A stretch of DNA of 64,000 nucleotides from JBFXIE01 sp050176255 (GTDB lineage Bacteria > Pseudomonadota > Gammaproteobacteria > Burkholderiales > Burkholderiaceae_C): assembly GCF_050176255.1 (NCBI RefSeq), contig NZ_JBFXIE010000001.1; one strand, given 5' to 3'. Below the pieces are notes generated by a model. The model did not search any database and was not told where the DNA came from. It saw only the letters and a program-made list of their open reading frames with translations. The position numbers and the translations under genes were made by a program. Each line of letters starts with the position of its first letter. Position 1 is the stretch's first letter. This document shows, piece after piece, positions 8,006 through 16,899 of the stretch.

Positions 8006-10161
8006 CATGTACCTCCGTGGGGGGGTGTTGTTCCGATCAGTTTGCTGCCCAGCTGCACAAACTCGCGGTCTGCATCCAGCGTCTTGCGGTTGGTGGACAA
8101 AGCCATCGTCGCCTGCGTGCCGCTGTCGCCAGGGGCCAGCCAGACCCACAGGCGGCGTTCGCGCACGTAAAGCATGGCGAAGATGCCGACGATCAGCAAG
8201 GCGCAGCCCAGATAAACCACGCCCTTGCCGGGTGCTCTTGCGACCTGGAACACGCTGGCCTGCACCTGCGTGAAGTCGCGCAGCTCGAAGGCCAGGGGTG
8301 CGGGGTAGGCCTGCGCGTCGCTCAGACTGAGCACTGCCTGCGTCATGAAGGCCTGCGTGGCGGCATCTTGCGGCAGCGGCGCCAGGCCCGCGCGCTCACG
8401 CGTGAGCTGCGCCAGCTCGAACAGCGCGCCGTTGAGGATGCGCACCAGCACGTCCGCCGCGCGGGCGCGCTCGGGCTCGGGCACGTTGCCCTCGATGAAG
8501 TCCGAGATCGCCTGCAGGCCGCTGCGTGGGCGCGTGTCCGATGGAGTGCCGGCGTCGTCCAGCGCTCCGGCAAACAGCGCCAGGGCGCGCTCGGCGGATA
8601 GCGCCAGCTGCTCGGCCAGCTCGGGGCGCGATGCATCTACCGCTGTGGCGGCGTAGCGGCGCACCGCCTGCGCGCGCAACGCAGGGTCGGCCAGCGCCAG
8701 CCGCATGCGCAAAAAGCCGTCCATGCCGCCTTCGCTGTCCACCGGCACGCGCAGGTAGCGAAACGGCTCGGCCGGCGTGTCGCGCACCCCCAGCAGGTAC
8801 ACCGGCTGGCCGTCGCCTGTGTCCACCGGCAGCATGAAGTTGTGAAACTCGCGCGCCTGGCCTGCCGCATCGCGCAGCTTGTAGGTGATGCTGGGGCCGA
8901 CGTTGCGCAGCTCGCGCCGGGTGACGGTCTTGTTGCCCGCGCCCAGGCGCGACTCGATCGACTCGCGCAAATCCACCTTGCGCACGTCCGCGCCCGAGCC
9001 GCTGGCACCGGTGCCGCTGAAGTTTTCGACGTTGAGCACCCGCAGTCCTGTGAACTCCAGCGTGGCGCCCTCGCCCGAACCCATGTTGGTCAGCTGGGTG
9101 GAGCCGCCGATCACGCCCTGCACGTCGAAGGGCTCGGTGCCCGGCACCAGGGGGCGCGCGCGCAGCACGACCTTCGAGCCGCCGTCGTCAAAACTGGACT
9201 GGTAGATCTCCACGCCTTTGTAGTTCACCGGATGGTTCACCTCCACGCGCGCCGGGGTGGCCTGGCCGGTGGCGCGGTCGTGGATCACGATCTCGCTGGC
9301 GAACAGCTTGGGCATGCCGGTGGAGTAATGCTCGACGATGAACTTCTTGAGCTCCACGGCGAAGGGCAGTTCTTGCAGCAGCACGCCGTCGGACTGGCTC
9401 AGGATGGCGGTGCTCGACTGCGTGCCCTCGGCTACCACCAGGTTGCCGCGGTAGGTGGGGTTGCGCTCTGAGAGGCGGTGCTCGGGCTTGACGTCGGCAA
9501 TCAGCCCGCCGCCGGCGTAGGGCGTCTTGCCGCCAAACCAGGTTTGCGCACGCACCATCAGGTCGCCATCCAGCAGCCCCCCCAGGCACACCAGCACGAT
9601 GGCGCTGTGCGCGGCGATGTAGCCCAGCTTGTTGGCCGCGCCGGCCTTGGCCGCCACCATCCAGCCGTCGCCCGCGGCCGTCTGGCGCTGCTGCAGCCGC
9701 ACCTTCCAGCCACCCGACACCAGCAGCTGGCCGATGCGCTGCGCTGCCGCCTGTGGCGGCTCGCCGGTCAACGTGGCGCTGGCCTTGTGGTGAAAGGCCT
9801 GCAGGCTTTTTTCGCGGATGTTTTCCTTGTAGGTGCGCAAATCGGCCAGGTACTTGGGGGCATGCCGGGTGATGCACAGCGAGGTGCTGAGCACCAGGAA
9901 GGCCAGGATCAGCACAAACCACCAGGCGCTGTACACGGCGTTGAGCTTGAGCGCCAGGAACAGCTCGGCCCAGAACGGCCCGAACTGGTTGACGTAATTG
10001 ACCGCCGGCTCATGCTGCTTGAGCACCGTGCCGATGACTGAGGCAATGCAGATCACCGTCAGCAGCGCGATGGCGAAGCGCATGGACGCCAGCAGCTCGG
10101 TCAGCGGCCGCAGGGCAAGTGTGCGCGGCGCGGGGCCGTGGGCGGTAGAAGTGTCAGGCAT
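8005..10161 (-). CDS. resB: ResB-like cytochrome c biogenesis protein (System II)
   Basis: This 718-residue partner of CcsA has three N-terminal membrane segments, a large periplasmic domain and one C-terminal segment (GVVYLGCALLIVGIFAMLYV). The ResB family pattern is clear: LASMRFAIALLTVICIASVIGT at the start, HSAIVLVCLGGLLDG for the third segment, and GVEIYQSSFDDGGS in the periplasmic domain. ResB binds and reduces the apocytochrome cysteines and escorts it to CcsA. The ATG at 10161 (MPDTSTA) was chosen over an upstream one that adds 23 residues of non-membrane sequence. Confidence 0.93.
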   Translation of the reverse strand: MPDTSTAHGPAPRTLALRPLTELLASMRFAIALLTVICIASVIGTVLKQHEPAVNYVNQFGPFWAELFLALKLNAVYSAWWFVLILAFLVLSTSLCITRHAPKYLADLRTYKENIREKSLQAFHHKASATLTGEPPQAAAQRIGQLLVSGGWKVRLQQRQTAAGDGWMVAAKAGAANKLGYIAAHSAIVLVCLGGLLDGDLMVRAQTWFGGKTPYAGGGLIADVKPEHRLSERNPTYRGNLVVAEGTQSSTAILSQSDGVLLQELPFAVELKKFIVEHYSTGMPKLFASEIVIHDRATGQATPARVEVNHPVNYKGVEIYQSSFDDGGSKVVLRARPLVPGTEPFDVQGVIGGSTQLTNMGSGEGATLEFTGLRVLNVENFSGTGASGSGADVRKVDLRESIESRLGAGNKTVTRRELRNVGPSITYKLRDAAGQAREFHNFMLPVDTGDGQPVYLLGVRDTPAEPFRYLRVPVDSEGGMDGFLRMRLALADPALRAQAVRRYAATAVDASRPELAEQLALSAERALALFAGALDDAGTPSDTRPRSGLQAISDFIEGNVPEPERARAADVLVRILNGALFELAQLTRERAGLAPLPQDAATQAFMTQAVLSLSDAQAYPAPLAFELRDFTQVQASVFQVARAPGKGVVYLGCALLIVGIFAMLYVRERRLWVWLAPGDSGTQATMALSTNRKTLDADREFVQLGSKLIGTTPPHGGT

Positions 10162-10275
10162 GAAGACGTAGCGGCACGAAGGAGTCACGGCCTGCGCAAG
10201 ACAACACAGCCGATCTCCAGGCGGTTCCATCGTTGCATGGCCGCGTGTCGCCGTCTTGCTTGCATCAGCACCCAG

Positions 10276-10311
10276 AAAAAAAGGCAGGCCATCAATTCAG
10301 ATGGGCCTGCC
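10276..10311 (-). terminator. Rho-independent terminator after the cytochrome c4 gene
   Basis: Read on the minus strand, GGCAGGCC (10311-10304) and GGCCTGCC (10290-10283) form an 8-bp stem with a 13-nt loop. Seven T residues follow (complement of 10276-10282). It lies about 70 nt after the cytochrome c4 stop codon and before resB, so it separates these two same-strand units. Confidence 0.9.
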
Positions 10312-10381
10312 CGTCTTGGGCGCGATTATCGGCGCTTGGTTCCCCTGGCGCCCAGGAGCACCCCTGGCAATTTGACGTGAA

Positions 10382-11020
10382 TCAGCGCAGGCCGGCGATG
10401 TAGTCGGACACCGCCTTGATTTCGCGGTCGTTGAGCTTGGCCGCCACATCACGCATCTGCGCATTGTTGCCGCGCTTGCCATCGCGAAAGTCCACGAGCT
10501 GCTTGACCGTGTATTCGGCGTGCTGGCCAGACAGGCGCGGGTACTGCGACGGGATGCCGGCACCGTTGGGGCTGTGACAGCCCGCGCAGGCTGCGATGTT
10601 GCGCTCCTGGATGCCACCGCGGTAGATGCGCTCGCCAAGGGCCACAAGATCCTTGTCCTTGGCAAAGCCTTCCTTGGCGGGCTGGGAAGCCAGCCACCAG
10701 GCCACGTTGCGCATGTCGTCGTCGGTCAGCAGCGCGGCCATGCCCTGCATCACCGGGTCGGCGCGCTTGCCCGACTTGAACTCTTGCAGCTGCTTGAGCA
10801 GGTATTCGGGGTGCTGCTGGGCCAGTTTGGCGTTGGCGGGGATGGTGGAATTGCCATCCGCCGCATGACAGGCCACGCACACCGCTGCAAAACTGGCCTG
10901 ACCCTTGACCAGATCGGGTTTGGCAACTTTCTGCTGCGCCGGGGTTTCGCCCGCTGCAAGGGCCGGAAAAGCGGGAGCTGCCAGCGCGGCAGCCATCAGC
11001 ACAGAGGCAAGCAACTTCAT
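10382..11020 (-). CDS. Diheme cytochrome c4
   Basis: This 212-residue periplasmic electron carrier has two heme-binding motifs, CVACH in the first half and CAGCH in the second. Each is followed by a Met-containing helix (DPVMQGMAALLTDDDM; NNAQMRDVAAKLND), which fits cytochrome c4. A clean signal peptide (MKLLASVLMAAALAAPAFPALAAG) supports the start at 11020. It passes electrons from the bc1 complex to oxidases. Its position next to ccsA-resB and near the cox cluster fits an aerobic respiratory role. It is divergent from engB with 84 nt between the starts. Confidence 0.92.
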   Translation of the reverse strand: MKLLASVLMAAALAAPAFPALAAGETPAQQKVAKPDLVKGQASFAAVCVACHAADGNSTIPANAKLAQQHPEYLLKQLQEFKSGKRADPVMQGMAALLTDDDMRNVAWWLASQPAKEGFAKDKDLVALGERIYRGGIQERNIAACAGCHSPNGAGIPSQYPRLSGQHAEYTVKQLVDFRDGKRGNNAQMRDVAAKLNDREIKAVSDYIAGLR

Positions 11021-11104
11021 AGGGTGGAGTCTTGTAGGGTGGCCCAAAAACCGGGCGATTCTACAATGCGCCCCTGCTTTGCCAAATCCCGGGAAAACCG
11101 ATAT

Positions 11105-11869
11105 ATGACGACCACATCACATGCGCCAGTTGCTGGCTCCTTGCCGCCGGCACCTGACGCCAAGGTCGCCATGGGATGGATGCACACCGCACGCTTTCTG
11201 ACCACCGCCGCGCAGCTGCACCACCTGCCGGCGATCGACGTGCCGGAGATCGCCTTCGTGGGCCGCTCCAATGCCGGCAAGTCCACCTGCATCAACACCC
11301 TCACGCAGCAGCGCCAGCTGGCCTTTGCCTCCAAGAAGCCAGGGCGCACGCAGCACATCAACCTGTTTGCGCTGGGCAAGCAGGGCGTGACCGATGCGGT
11401 GCTGGCCGACCTGCCGGGCTATGGCTACGCGGCGGTGTCGCGCACTGACAAGCAACGCTGGCAGCGCGTGATGCTCAACTACCTGATCGAGCGCCCCAGC
11501 CTCAGCGCCATCGTGCTGCTGTGCGACCCGCGCCTGGGCCTGACGGAGCTCGACGACGCGCTGCTGAACGCGGTGCGCCCGCGCGTGGAGGCGGGCTTGA
11601 AGTTTCTGGTGCTGCTGACCAAGGCCGACAAGCTGACCCGTGCCGAGCAGGCCAGGGCGCTGTCGATCATGCGGCTGCAGGCTGGCGGCGGCGAAGTGCG
11701 CATGTTCTCTGCCCTGAAAAAGCAAGGCGTGGACGAAGTGGCGCAGCTGCTGTGGCAGTGGGCGCATCCCGACACTCCACCGCAGGAATCCGACGATGCA
11801 CAGGAAGCAGAGGTAGCGCAAGACATGCAGGACGAGCCGCCGCAAGACGGCGCAGCAGCGCCACAATAA
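11105..11869 (+). CDS. engB: Ribosome biogenesis / cell division GTPase EngB (YihA/YsxC)
   Basis: This 254-residue GTPase shows G1 GRSNAGKST, G3 DLPGYGYA and G4 TKADK, the last three residues of G4 giving guanine specificity, then SALKKQG for G5. EngB helps assemble the 50S subunit and is needed for normal division. The domain ends near residue 225, and the last 30 residues (PPQESDDAQEAEVAQDM...) are an acidic, disordered tail longer than in E. coli. The frame stays open far upstream, but only the ATG at 11105 gives the normal N-terminus. No good Shine-Dalgarno is seen. Confidence 0.93.
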   Translation: MTTTSHAPVAGSLPPAPDAKVAMGWMHTARFLTTAAQLHHLPAIDVPEIAFVGRSNAGKSTCINTLTQQRQLAFASKKPGRTQHINLFALGKQGVTDAVLADLPGYGYAAVSRTDKQRWQRVMLNYLIERPSLSAIVLLCDPRLGLTELDDALLNAVRPRVEAGLKFLVLLTKADKLTRAEQARALSIMRLQAGGGEVRMFSALKKQGVDEVAQLLWQWAHPDTPPQESDDAQEAEVAQDMQDEPPQDGAAAPQ

Positions 11870-11875
11870 GAGTCA

Positions 11876-11932
11876 AATCCGGCTCCAGCCCTTAATTATC
11901 AAGCGCCAAAAGCTATTAAATAGATAGCAAAA
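11876..11932 (+). repeat. Dispersed palindromic repeat, copy b
   Basis: This family 1 copy lies between convergent engB and the lpxL-type genes. It has GGCTCCAGCCCTTAATTAT, then CAAGCGCC, GCTATTAAA and ATAGCAAAA. Confidence 0.85.
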
Positions 11933-11971
11933 TATCTGGGCAATGCAACACCCGAACCTGCGCCCAGCCTC

Positions 11972-12841
11972 TTAGTAGACGGACGCCTGCCCCTCGGGGC
12001 GCGTCTTGAAGCGCTTGTGCACCCAGTAGTACTGCGCGGGCATGGTGCGAATGGCGGCTTCCAGCTCGCGGTTCATGCGCGCGGTGTCGGCCACATGGTC
12101 ATCGGTGGGGAAGTTGTCCCAGGCAGGGGTCAGCTCGGCCACGTAGCCTTCGGCAGTCATGCGGCTGTACAGAGCCACCACCTTGGCGCGGCCCAGGCGC
12201 GCAAAACGCGACAACGACGGGATGGTGGCCGCATCGGGCACCGCAAAAAAGGGCACGAACACCGAGTCGTTCCTGCCGTAGTCCATGTCGGGCAACAGGT
12301 ACAGCAGCCCTCCTTTTCGCAGGCAAGAGATGATGGGCTTGACGCCATCGGCGCGGTTGAGCATGCGCACCCTGCCAAAGCGCTGGCGGCCGGCCATGAA
12401 CCAGGCGTCCAGCGCGGGATCAGGGTTGGTGGCGAAGATGGAGGTGAACTCGCGTTGCGTGTTCAGCGGCAAGGCCAGGCCGCCCGCGTCCATGCTGTAG
12501 AAGTGCGGCGCAAAGACGATGGTGGGCGTGTCGCCTTCCAGCTCGTGCAGCGCGCCTACCAGCTTGATGCGGCTGCGCACCAGCGCCTGCGGAGCGGACC
12601 ACAGCCAGCCGCGGTCCAGAAAGGTCTGGCAGAACACCTCGAAGGACTCGCGCGCCCAGGCGCGGCGCTGCGGCTCGGGCACATCCGGAAAGCACAGCGC
12701 CAGGTTGCGCAGAGCTACCCGCCGCCGTGGCACGGCCAGCACAAACAGCACCCTGCCGATGAGCCGCCCCAACGCCCGCAGCACCGGCAACGGCAGGCGC
12801 CCCAACAAGTTGAGCAGCGCGATGCCCGCACGCGCCATCAT
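11972..12841 (-). CDS. LpxL/HtrB-family lipid A acyltransferase, second of a tandem pair
   Basis: This 289-residue inner-membrane acyltransferase adds a secondary acyl chain to Kdo-lipid A. The catalytic H-X4-D/E motif is seen as APHFYSMDAGG, and the conserved downstream blocks are RADGVKPIISCLRKGG and LLPDMDYG. A single N-terminal hydrophobic helix anchors it. Its start (ATGATG) contains the stop codon of the preceding acyltransferase, so the two are coupled. Which is functionally LpxL and which LpxM-like cannot be decided from sequence reading. Confidence 0.9.
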   Translation of the reverse strand: MMARAGIALLNLLGRLPLPVLRALGRLIGRVLFVLAVPRRRVALRNLALCFPDVPEPQRRAWARESFEVFCQTFLDRGWLWSAPQALVRSRIKLVGALHELEGDTPTIVFAPHFYSMDAGGLALPLNTQREFTSIFATNPDPALDAWFMAGRQRFGRVRMLNRADGVKPIISCLRKGGLLYLLPDMDYGRNDSVFVPFFAVPDAATIPSLSRFARLGRAKVVALYSRMTAEGYVAELTPAWDNFPTDDHVADTARMNRELEAAIRTMPAQYYWVHKRFKTRPEGQASVY

Positions 12842-13713
12842 GCGCGCCCCTCGGCGGCCGTGCCGGTGTCGCCAGTGGTATGCATCTCTGCGCGGGGCTG
12901 CTTGTAGCGGGCGTAACCCCACAGGTACTGCTGCGGGCTTTGGCGAATGAGTTGTTCCATGGCTTGATTGATCTGCAGCACGGCTGCATCGATGGTGGAC
13001 GCCAGCGGCTCGGCCAGCGGCTGCAGGTGCAGCACATAGCCGCGCCCGCGTGGCAGACGCTCGCAGCGCGCCAGCACCACCGCGGCGCCGGTCTGCTGTA
13101 CCAGCCGCGCGGCCAGCGTCATGGTGTAGGCAGGGCGGCCGAAAAACGGCGCCCACAGCCCCATGCCCTGCGGCGGCACCTGGTCGGGCAACAGGCCCAC
13201 GGCGCGCCCGGCGCGCAACGCCTTGAGCATCTGGCGCACGCCCTGCAGCGTGGTCGGCACGGCGGCAATGCCGGGGCGGTTGCGCGCCGTCTGCATCACC
13301 TGCGCCAGCCAGCGCTGGCGCGCGGGGCGGTACAGGATGGTGATGGACCCGTACTGCGCCGACCAGCGACGCGCGGCCGCCTGCACCGACAACTCGAAGC
13401 AGCCGATGTGCGGCGTGAGGAACACGATGCCGCGCCCCCGCGCCCAGGCCTGCTGCACGCATTCGGCGCCGCGCACCTCGCAGGCGGGAGGCTCGCTGGC
13501 CAGCCACAGCCGCGGCGCCTCGGCCACCATGCGGCCCGCGTGGCCAATGGCCGCACGCACCTGGCGCAGCCCGTAGCCCGCCAGACGGGCGTTATCCAGA
13601 AAGCGGCGACGGTAGGTGGGCGAGGCCAGAAACACCACCCAGCCCAGCAGCGCACCCACGGCATGCAGCCACCGCAATGGCAGCGCGGAAACAAGGCGAA
13701 AAAGGGATGACAT
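12838..13713 (-). CDS. LpxL/HtrB-family lipid A acyltransferase, first of a tandem pair
   Basis: This 291-residue paralogue is encoded upstream of, and overlaps, the other acyltransferase. Its catalytic motif is H-X4-E (TPHIGCFELS), and VGLLPDQVPPQGMG matches the family's second block. The N-terminus carries one hydrophobic helix (LHAVGALLGWVVFLA). The two enzymes probably add the two secondary acyl chains of hexa-acyl lipid A in sequence. The start lies 134 nt from metK on the opposite strand. Confidence 0.9.
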   Translation of the reverse strand: MSSLFRLVSALPLRWLHAVGALLGWVVFLASPTYRRRFLDNARLAGYGLRQVRAAIGHAGRMVAEAPRLWLASEPPACEVRGAECVQQAWARGRGIVFLTPHIGCFELSVQAAARRWSAQYGSITILYRPARQRWLAQVMQTARNRPGIAAVPTTLQGVRQMLKALRAGRAVGLLPDQVPPQGMGLWAPFFGRPAYTMTLAARLVQQTGAAVVLARCERLPRGRGYVLHLQPLAEPLASTIDAAVLQINQAMEQLIRQSPQQYLWGYARYKQPRAEMHTTGDTGTAAEGRA

Positions 13714-13846
13714 TACAATGACGGCCGTCGCCGAGTTAAATGAGCAACTTGCAGGGCGACGTTAAACACTACTGCTAAAGCGTTCGCCAAAGCCCCGTGA
13801 GGCGCTGGGCAACGCCCAAATGCTGAAAACAACGGAGTTTATTCAA
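13714..13846 (+). promoter_or_regulatory. metK leader with possible structured RNA
   Basis: The 133-nt leader of metK has a short hairpin TGGGC-AAC-GCCCA (13806-13818) preceded by a CGCC/GGCG pairing. CCGT near 13794 could pair with ACGG, which overlaps the Shine-Dalgarno GGAG at 13834-13837, in a pseudoknot-like way. metK genes are often controlled by S-adenosylmethionine-sensing RNAs, but I cannot match this sequence to a known class. The Shine-Dalgarno itself is clear and sets the start at 13847. Confidence 0.3.
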
Positions 13847-15040
13847 ATGGCGAACGATTTCCTCTTTACGTCCGAATCGGTCTCTGAAGGCCACTCCGAC
13901 AAGGTGGCGGACCAGATTTCCGACGCCATCCTGGACGCGATCCTCAAGGTCGATCCACTTGCGCGGGTTGCCGCAGAAACCCTGACCAACACCGGACTTG
14001 TGGTTCTTGCGGGCGAAATCAGCATCCGATCCGATGCCCCGACGCCCGACTACATTCAAATTGCGCGCGACACCATCAAGCGCATCGGCTACGACAACAC
14101 CGACTACGGCATCGACTACAAAGGCTGCGCGGTGCTGGTGGCCTACGACAAGCAAAGCAACGACATCGCCCAAGGCGTGGATCATGCCAGCGACGACCAC
14201 CTGAACACCGGCGCCGGCGACCAGGGCCTGATGTTCGGCTACGCCTGCGACGAAACGCCCGAGCTGATGCCCGCGCCCATCTACTACGCGCACCGCCTGG
14301 TCGAGCGCCAGGCCCAGCTGCGTAAAGATGGCCGCCTGCCGTTTTTGCGCCCGGACGCCAAGAGCCAGGTGACCATGCGCTACGTGGACGGCAAGCCCCA
14401 CAGCATCGACACGGTGGTGCTCTCCACCCAGCATCACCCCGACCAGAGCGAGTCGCAGACCAAGATGAAGTCCAGCTTCGTCGAGGCGGTGATCGAGGAA
14501 ATCATCAAGCCCGTGCTGCCCAAAGAGTGGCTGCAGGACACCAAATACCTGATCAACCCCACCGGCCGCTTCGTCATTGGCGGGCCGCAGGGCGACTGCG
14601 GCCTGACGGGGCGCAAGATCATCGTGGACACCTATGGCGGCGCCTGCCCGCACGGCGGCGGCGCCTTCAGCGGCAAAGACCCGACCAAGGTGGACCGCAG
14701 CGCCGCCTACGCCGCCCGCTACGTGGCCAAGAACATCGTGGCCGCTGGCCTGGCGCGCCAGTGCCAGATCCAGGTGGCCTACGCGATTGGCGTGGCGCAC
14801 CCGATGAACATCACCGTGTACACCGAAGGCACGGGCGTGATCCCCGACGAGAAAATTGCCGAACTGGTGAAGGCCCACTTTGACCTGCGCCCCAAGGGCA
14901 TCATCCAGATGCTTGATCTGCTGCGCCCGATCTACGAAAAAACCGCTGCCTACGGCCACTTCGGCCGCGAAGAACCCGAGTTCTCCTGGGAGCGCACCGA
15001 CAAAGCCCAGGCGTTGCGCGTAGCGGCAGGTCTTCGCTGA
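13847..15040 (+). CDS. metK: S-adenosylmethionine synthetase
   Basis: This 397-residue enzyme makes S-adenosylmethionine from methionine and ATP in the cytosol. The signature GAGDQGLMFGYA lies near residue 125. The second signature GGGAFSGKDPTKVDRSAAY lies near residue 275. The N-terminal FTSESVSEGHSDKVADQISD carries a catalytic histidine. GGAG nine nt before the ATG at 13847 sets the start and removes a nine-codon extension. Length and motifs are complete. The product feeds speD in this window as well as methylation. Confidence 0.97.
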   Translation: MANDFLFTSESVSEGHSDKVADQISDAILDAILKVDPLARVAAETLTNTGLVVLAGEISIRSDAPTPDYIQIARDTIKRIGYDNTDYGIDYKGCAVLVAYDKQSNDIAQGVDHASDDHLNTGAGDQGLMFGYACDETPELMPAPIYYAHRLVERQAQLRKDGRLPFLRPDAKSQVTMRYVDGKPHSIDTVVLSTQHHPDQSESQTKMKSSFVEAVIEEIIKPVLPKEWLQDTKYLINPTGRFVIGGPQGDCGLTGRKIIVDTYGGACPHGGGAFSGKDPTKVDRSAAYAARYVAKNIVAAGLARQCQIQVAYAIGVAHPMNITVYTEGTGVIPDEKIAELVKAHFDLRPKGIIQMLDLLRPIYEKTAAYGHFGREEPEFSWERTDKAQALRVAAGLR

Positions 15041-15240
15041 AAACCCGTTCACGCGCAGCGCGACCCCGGGCATTGAGGCCCCCGCTATCGCGCTGCGATG
15101 TGATGGCGCACCGTACCGCACAGCAGCAGCGCAGCGCACGCCGGGCCCGCCGCTGGCACGCCGGGCACTACGAGGCTACGATAGGGCGCAATGCCGCGAT
15201 GGCCCCTGCGCGCGCAGACTAATGGGGGGGTGAACGAGCC

Positions 15241-16722
15241 ATGTTGATTCAGCCAGTGGTGTTGTCGGGTGGTTCGGGCACGCGCCTGTGGCCGCTGTCG
15301 CGCGAAAAATATCCCAAGCAGTTGCTTGCCCTCACCGGCGGTGACTCGCTGCTGCAGTCAACGCTGCGCCGCCTTGATGGAATGTCCGGCGCCCACTGCG
15401 CACCGCCGCTGGTGGTATGCAACGATGAATACCGCTTCGTGGTGGCAGAGCAGTTGCGCACCATCGGCAAGAGCGGCCGCATCATCCTGGAGCCCGTCGG
15501 CCGCAACACTGCGCCGGCGCTGACGCTGGCGGCCTTGGCCACACGAGCCGCTCAATCCGATCCAACCAGTCCAACCGGTCAAGACCAGGATCCGGTGCTG
15601 CTGGTCATGCCGGCCGATCACGTCGTGACCCAGCCCGCGGTCTTTCAGAAGGCGGTCTGTCAGGCCGCTCGCCTGGCGCAAGAAAACGTCATCGTCACCT
15701 TCGGCATCACCCCTGACCGGCCCGAGACGGGCTACGGCTACATCCAGGCGGGCGCCACGTTGAACAGTGACGGCGCAAACGCCATCACCCGTTTTGTCGA
15801 AAAACCCGACCACGCCACGGCACAAGCCTATGTGCAGTCGGGCGACTATCTGTGGAACAGCGGGCTATTTGTGCTGCGCGCCTCGGTCTGGCTGAAGGCG
15901 CTGCAACTGTGCCGGCCAGACATCCTGCAGGCGTGCGAGGCAGCCTGGGACAGCGGCGTGTCCGACTTGTGGTTTTTTCGCGCCGGCAGCGAAGCCTTTG
16001 CCGCCTGCCCCATCGACTCCATCGACTATGCCGTGATGGAGCGCCTGACCGGGGCGCAGGGCGCACCCGACCCGCAGGGTATGCCGACGGGCGCCGTGAT
16101 TGCGCTGGATGCAGGCTGGTCCGACGTGGGCTCGTGGGAGGCGCTGTGGCAGGTGCTACCCAAAGACCCGCACGGCAATGTCGTGCAGGGGCGCACCCTG
16201 ATGCATGACAGCAGCAACACCCTGGCGCTGTCGTCGGGGCGCCTGCTGGCTTGCGTGGGCGTGCAAGGGCTGATCGTGGTGGAAACCCCCGATGCCGTGC
16301 TGGTGGCCGACCAGCGCCACACCCAGGATGTGAAGAAGATCGTGGATCAGCTCAAGCGCGAAGGTCACTCCGAGGGACTGGTGCACCGCAAGGTGTATCG
16401 CCCCTGGGGCTGGTACGACGGGGTGGACACGGGCGCGCGCTTTCAGGTCAAGCGCATCATGGTCAAGCCGGGCTGCAAGCTGTCACTGCAGATGCACCAC
16501 CACCGCGCCGAGCACTGGATCGTGGTGCGCGGAACGGCCCGCGTGCACAGAGGCGATGAAGACTTTCTGCTGACCGAAAACCAGTCCACGTACATCCCGC
16601 TGGGCGTCAGGCACAGGCTGGAAAACCCCGGCCAGATCGACCTGGAGATGATCGAGGTGCAATCCGGCTCTTACCTGGGCGAGGACGACATCGTGCGGTT
16701 TGAGGATGCATATGGCCGCTGA
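15241..16722 (+). CDS. manC: Mannose-1-phosphate guanylyltransferase / mannose-6-phosphate isomerase
   Basis: This 493-residue bifunctional enzyme makes GDP-mannose for surface polysaccharides. The N-terminal nucleotidyltransferase domain (about 1-290) has GGSGTRLWPLSREKYPKQ, the pyrophosphorylase signature, and FVEKPD. The C-terminal cupin domain (about 370-490) has KPGCKLSLQMHHHRAEHW, whose histidines bind the isomerase metal, and YIPLGVRHRLENPG. No other sugar-nucleotide or glycosyltransferase genes are adjacent, so its polysaccharide partner is elsewhere. algA/cpsB are names for the same family. Confidence 0.94.
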   Translation: MLIQPVVLSGGSGTRLWPLSREKYPKQLLALTGGDSLLQSTLRRLDGMSGAHCAPPLVVCNDEYRFVVAEQLRTIGKSGRIILEPVGRNTAPALTLAALATRAAQSDPTSPTGQDQDPVLLVMPADHVVTQPAVFQKAVCQAARLAQENVIVTFGITPDRPETGYGYIQAGATLNSDGANAITRFVEKPDHATAQAYVQSGDYLWNSGLFVLRASVWLKALQLCRPDILQACEAAWDSGVSDLWFFRAGSEAFAACPIDSIDYAVMERLTGAQGAPDPQGMPTGAVIALDAGWSDVGSWEALWQVLPKDPHGNVVQGRTLMHDSSNTLALSSGRLLACVGVQGLIVVETPDAVLVADQRHTQDVKKIVDQLKREGHSEGLVHRKVYRPWGWYDGVDTGARFQVKRIMVKPGCKLSLQMHHHRAEHWIVVRGTARVHRGDEDFLLTENQSTYIPLGVRHRLENPGQIDLEMIEVQSGSYLGEDDIVRFEDAYGR

Positions 16723-16840
16723 CCAGAATGCCCGCTTGCACCAGGTGTGCGCAGGAACGAGCATATCGCGGCAGCGCTAAACACCATCGCAGCCCGGCGA
16801 TTGACCGAACAAACGCCACCCCCCCGCGGGAACTCCGGCT

Positions 16841-16867
16841 TTGGCACTCCATCCAAGAGAGTGCTAA
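16841..16867. promoter_or_regulatory. CIRCE operator (HrcA binding site) upstream of rpoH
   Basis: The arms TTGGCACTC (16841-16849) and GAGTGCTAA (16859-16867) are separated by exactly nine bases. They match the CIRCE consensus TTAGCACTC-N9-GAGTGCTAA at 17 of 18 arm positions. CIRCE is bound by the heat-shock repressor HrcA. It ends 32 nt before the chosen rpoH start and overlaps the likely promoter. Confidence 0.93.
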
Positions 16868-16870
16868 CAT
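16841..16870 (+). promoter_or_regulatory. Likely rpoH sigma-70 promoter overlapped by CIRCE
   Basis: TTGGCA (16841-16846) and TAACAT (16865-16870) are separated by 18 bp and could serve as -35 and -10. Transcription would start near 16877. That leaves a short leader with a Shine-Dalgarno for the ATG at 16900 but not for the earlier ATG at 16879. The CIRCE palindrome covers both hexamers, so bound HrcA would block the polymerase. Confidence 0.55.
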
Positions 16871-16899
16871 GATTCGCTATGGAAGAAAGGACTACCGAC

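Noticed and set aside
10520..11104. An N-terminal extension of EngB of 195 codons
   Set aside because: The extension is antisense to cytochrome c4. The GTPase domain has its normal N-terminus from the ATG at 11105.
12842..13507. A 511-codon fusion frame extending the second lipid A acyltransferase upstream
   Set aside because: The extra part is an out-of-frame reading of the first acyltransferase gene, whose own frame has all family motifs.
13714..13846. Naming the metK leader as a specific S-adenosylmethionine riboswitch class
   Set aside because: I could not match the conserved core of any class I know by eye; only a possible pseudoknot is reported.
16879..16899. An earlier ATG for rpoH at 16879
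   Set aside because: It has no Shine-Dalgarno and lies at the predicted transcript start, whereas ATG 16900 has AGAAAGGA at good distance.
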